This document shows positions 62,621-64,000 of a DNA stretch of 64,000 nucleotides, piece by piece. The notes under the pieces were generated by a model that had not been told where the DNA came from, made no database searches, and worked only from the letters and a program-made list of their open reading frames with translations. This DNA is from Numida meleagris (lineage: Eukaryota; Chordata; Aves; Galliformes; Numididae). The DNA lies in contig NC_034411.1 in NCBI RefSeq assembly GCF_002078875.1, positions 31,948,260 through 32,012,259 on the forward strand, in the 5' to 3' direction. The translations under genes were made by a program, and so were the position numbers. The stretch's first letter is position 1. Every line of letters begins with the position of its first letter.

Positions 62621-64000
62621 AAGTCACCCTGCAGCTCCTAATAATAATATCTGGGGTAGTCAACAGTTCCTCCTTCACACAGATGGTGCTATTCTCCTGC
62701 TTTTCACATCCTTAGGTCAGCGTACTCTAACTTTACCAATTATGTCTCACAAGAAATATTACATTTATGCTCCCACCAAGGAGTATTACATTTATCTTGG
62801 CTAAGATCTTTGCATAAGGGTTACACAGAATATGTGAGCATGGTTAAGGTGTGGTATAATTACGAGGTTGTCAAGATTGTGTGATTCTACCTTGCTACAA
62901 GCAAGGACACCACCAGGAGCACTGACAGAATTCAAAGAATCCTCTAAGGCACCCTTCTTGCACCCTATTTTTTCCATTTATCTGCTAGAAGAGAAGGACA
63001 ATCATGAAAGATACGAGTATAGGATGTCATCAGAATTACCTGTATGAATATGAGACAAACACAACACAAGATCTACAGGAGATGCATACCCTTCTGGGTG
63101 GTGTTCAGAGGCCAGGAAATCTAGGACACTTCAGATGTCTCTGATTTCAGCTACTGCATTGAGCTTTAGATTATGTCTGCAAAAAACACCAGAAACAAAA
63201 CCAAAAGCCCAACAACACAACAATAACAAAAATACCACAAAGCAAATAAGCAAATAAACAATGACCTTACAATCAAGTAATTATTCTCTGAAGGGCACAG
63301 GGAGGCTTACAATTACACATAAATACCACTGTTCCTGTTCTACAGAGCACAAGTTCAAGCTTCTGACAGTGGTGGCAGTCCTTCCTGATAATCTTCTTTG
63401 CTCACATTTTTTTTTTGCAATTGTATGTGTCTTTGTGTCACTAAGCACATATCTACATCTTGAGGTCAGTTCTTTGTGGAGTTAGAACCACACAGTGTTT
63501 GTGTACCATTGCAGATGGAGATGGCTGGCAGAGTGCGAGGCTATTGTCAGGCTCCTGGAAGCAAAGCTGCCTTTATTGCTTCTCTGGGGGCTTCCAGAAA
63601 ATGGAGATAAAGGGTGTCTCACAGATTTCTCCCCAAATAATTGGGGTGTGCGCACTGATTATTGACGACATACCATTAAATCGTAGTTGAAAACACTGAA
63701 TTACATTGTTCAGCATGGTTCTGGAGAACAGTTACCATGATCCTGTGAGTCATCAGTTTGAGACCTATCATTTCAATAAACATGAGATATGGTCTCAACT
63801 ATTACGCCTTACTTTGAGTCCTATGAGGAGGCTTTCTGTGAGGGCTTTTGAAGAGAGGAGATCAAGACCTGACTAGAAAGCTTGGACTCAGTTTTCTCAC
63901 CTTCTAGATATCTGCACTTCTGTCAGTTCCAAAAGTTACTGTCCCTTACCTTGGTATATTTCCTACAGTGACAAATTAGGGTAATTACTGTGTCATAAAA
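62621..64000. other. Intergenic sequence, nothing recognised
   Basis: AT-rich, with A-rich stretches (about 63180-63260). No exon, RNA gene or transposon was identified to the end of the window. Confidence 0.5.

Noticed and set aside
62379..62804. 141-codon frame on the + strand
   Set aside because: Its central half is a translated polypyrimidine repeat (Ser/Leu/Phe/Pro). It starts with a signal-like segment, but there is no family match and no splice context.
1..64000. CRISPR arrays, bacterial operons, tRNA or rRNA genes
   Set aside because: No regularly spaced repeats, Shine-Dalgarno-led gene strings, tRNA cloverleaf or rRNA segments were seen. The window is vertebrate nuclear DNA.

Overview
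The window looks like vertebrate nuclear DNA, most likely from a galliform bird (chicken or a close relative). The evidence is split genes with GT/AG introns, several CR1 LINE 3' fragments ending in the avian ATTCTATG-type tail, a galliform-type solo LTR, and compact introns beside an AT-rich gene desert. All calls come from reading the sequence; no database search was run.

Layout: (1) Positions 1-11,110 hold the 3' end of RMDN2 on the + strand. Three coding exons (1111-1164, 1253-1333, 10183-10236) encode the last 62 residues and the stop, followed by a 3'UTR with AATAAA signals. (2) Positions 11,110-29,860 are an intergenic spacer with an old CR1, a 528-bp solo LTR (18025-18552) with perfect 5-bp target duplications, a short CR1 tail and some hairpins. 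(3) Positions 29,860-35,650 hold the complete CYP1B1 gene on the - strand. It has a noncoding exon 1 (about 35273-35645), a 409-bp intron, exon 2 (33847-34863, start codon 34862), a 1.07-kb intron, coding exon 3 (32166-32778) and a 3'UTR of about 2.3 kb. The product is 542 aa. The promoter and exon 2 form a strong CpG-rich island. (4) Positions 36,300-64,000 have no gene I can support. They hold an antisense CR1, a nested CR1-in-CR1, a possible retrocopy with a 24-nt poly(A) tail, low-complexity tracts and a possible distal dioxin-response element cluster.

RMDN2 and CYP1B1 are convergent (tail to tail), as in the human 2p22 arrangement. They are functionally unrelated: RMDN2 is a TPR-type microtubule-associated protein, CYP1B1 an ER membrane monooxygenase induced by AhR ligands. 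The most informative observations concern CYP1B1 control: two TTGCGTG dioxin-response elements 18 bp apart upstream, two stop-start-overlapping uORFs, an in-frame upstream ATG that splices into the coding frame, and a miR-27 seed match in the 3'UTR. I did not find a new multi-gene system.
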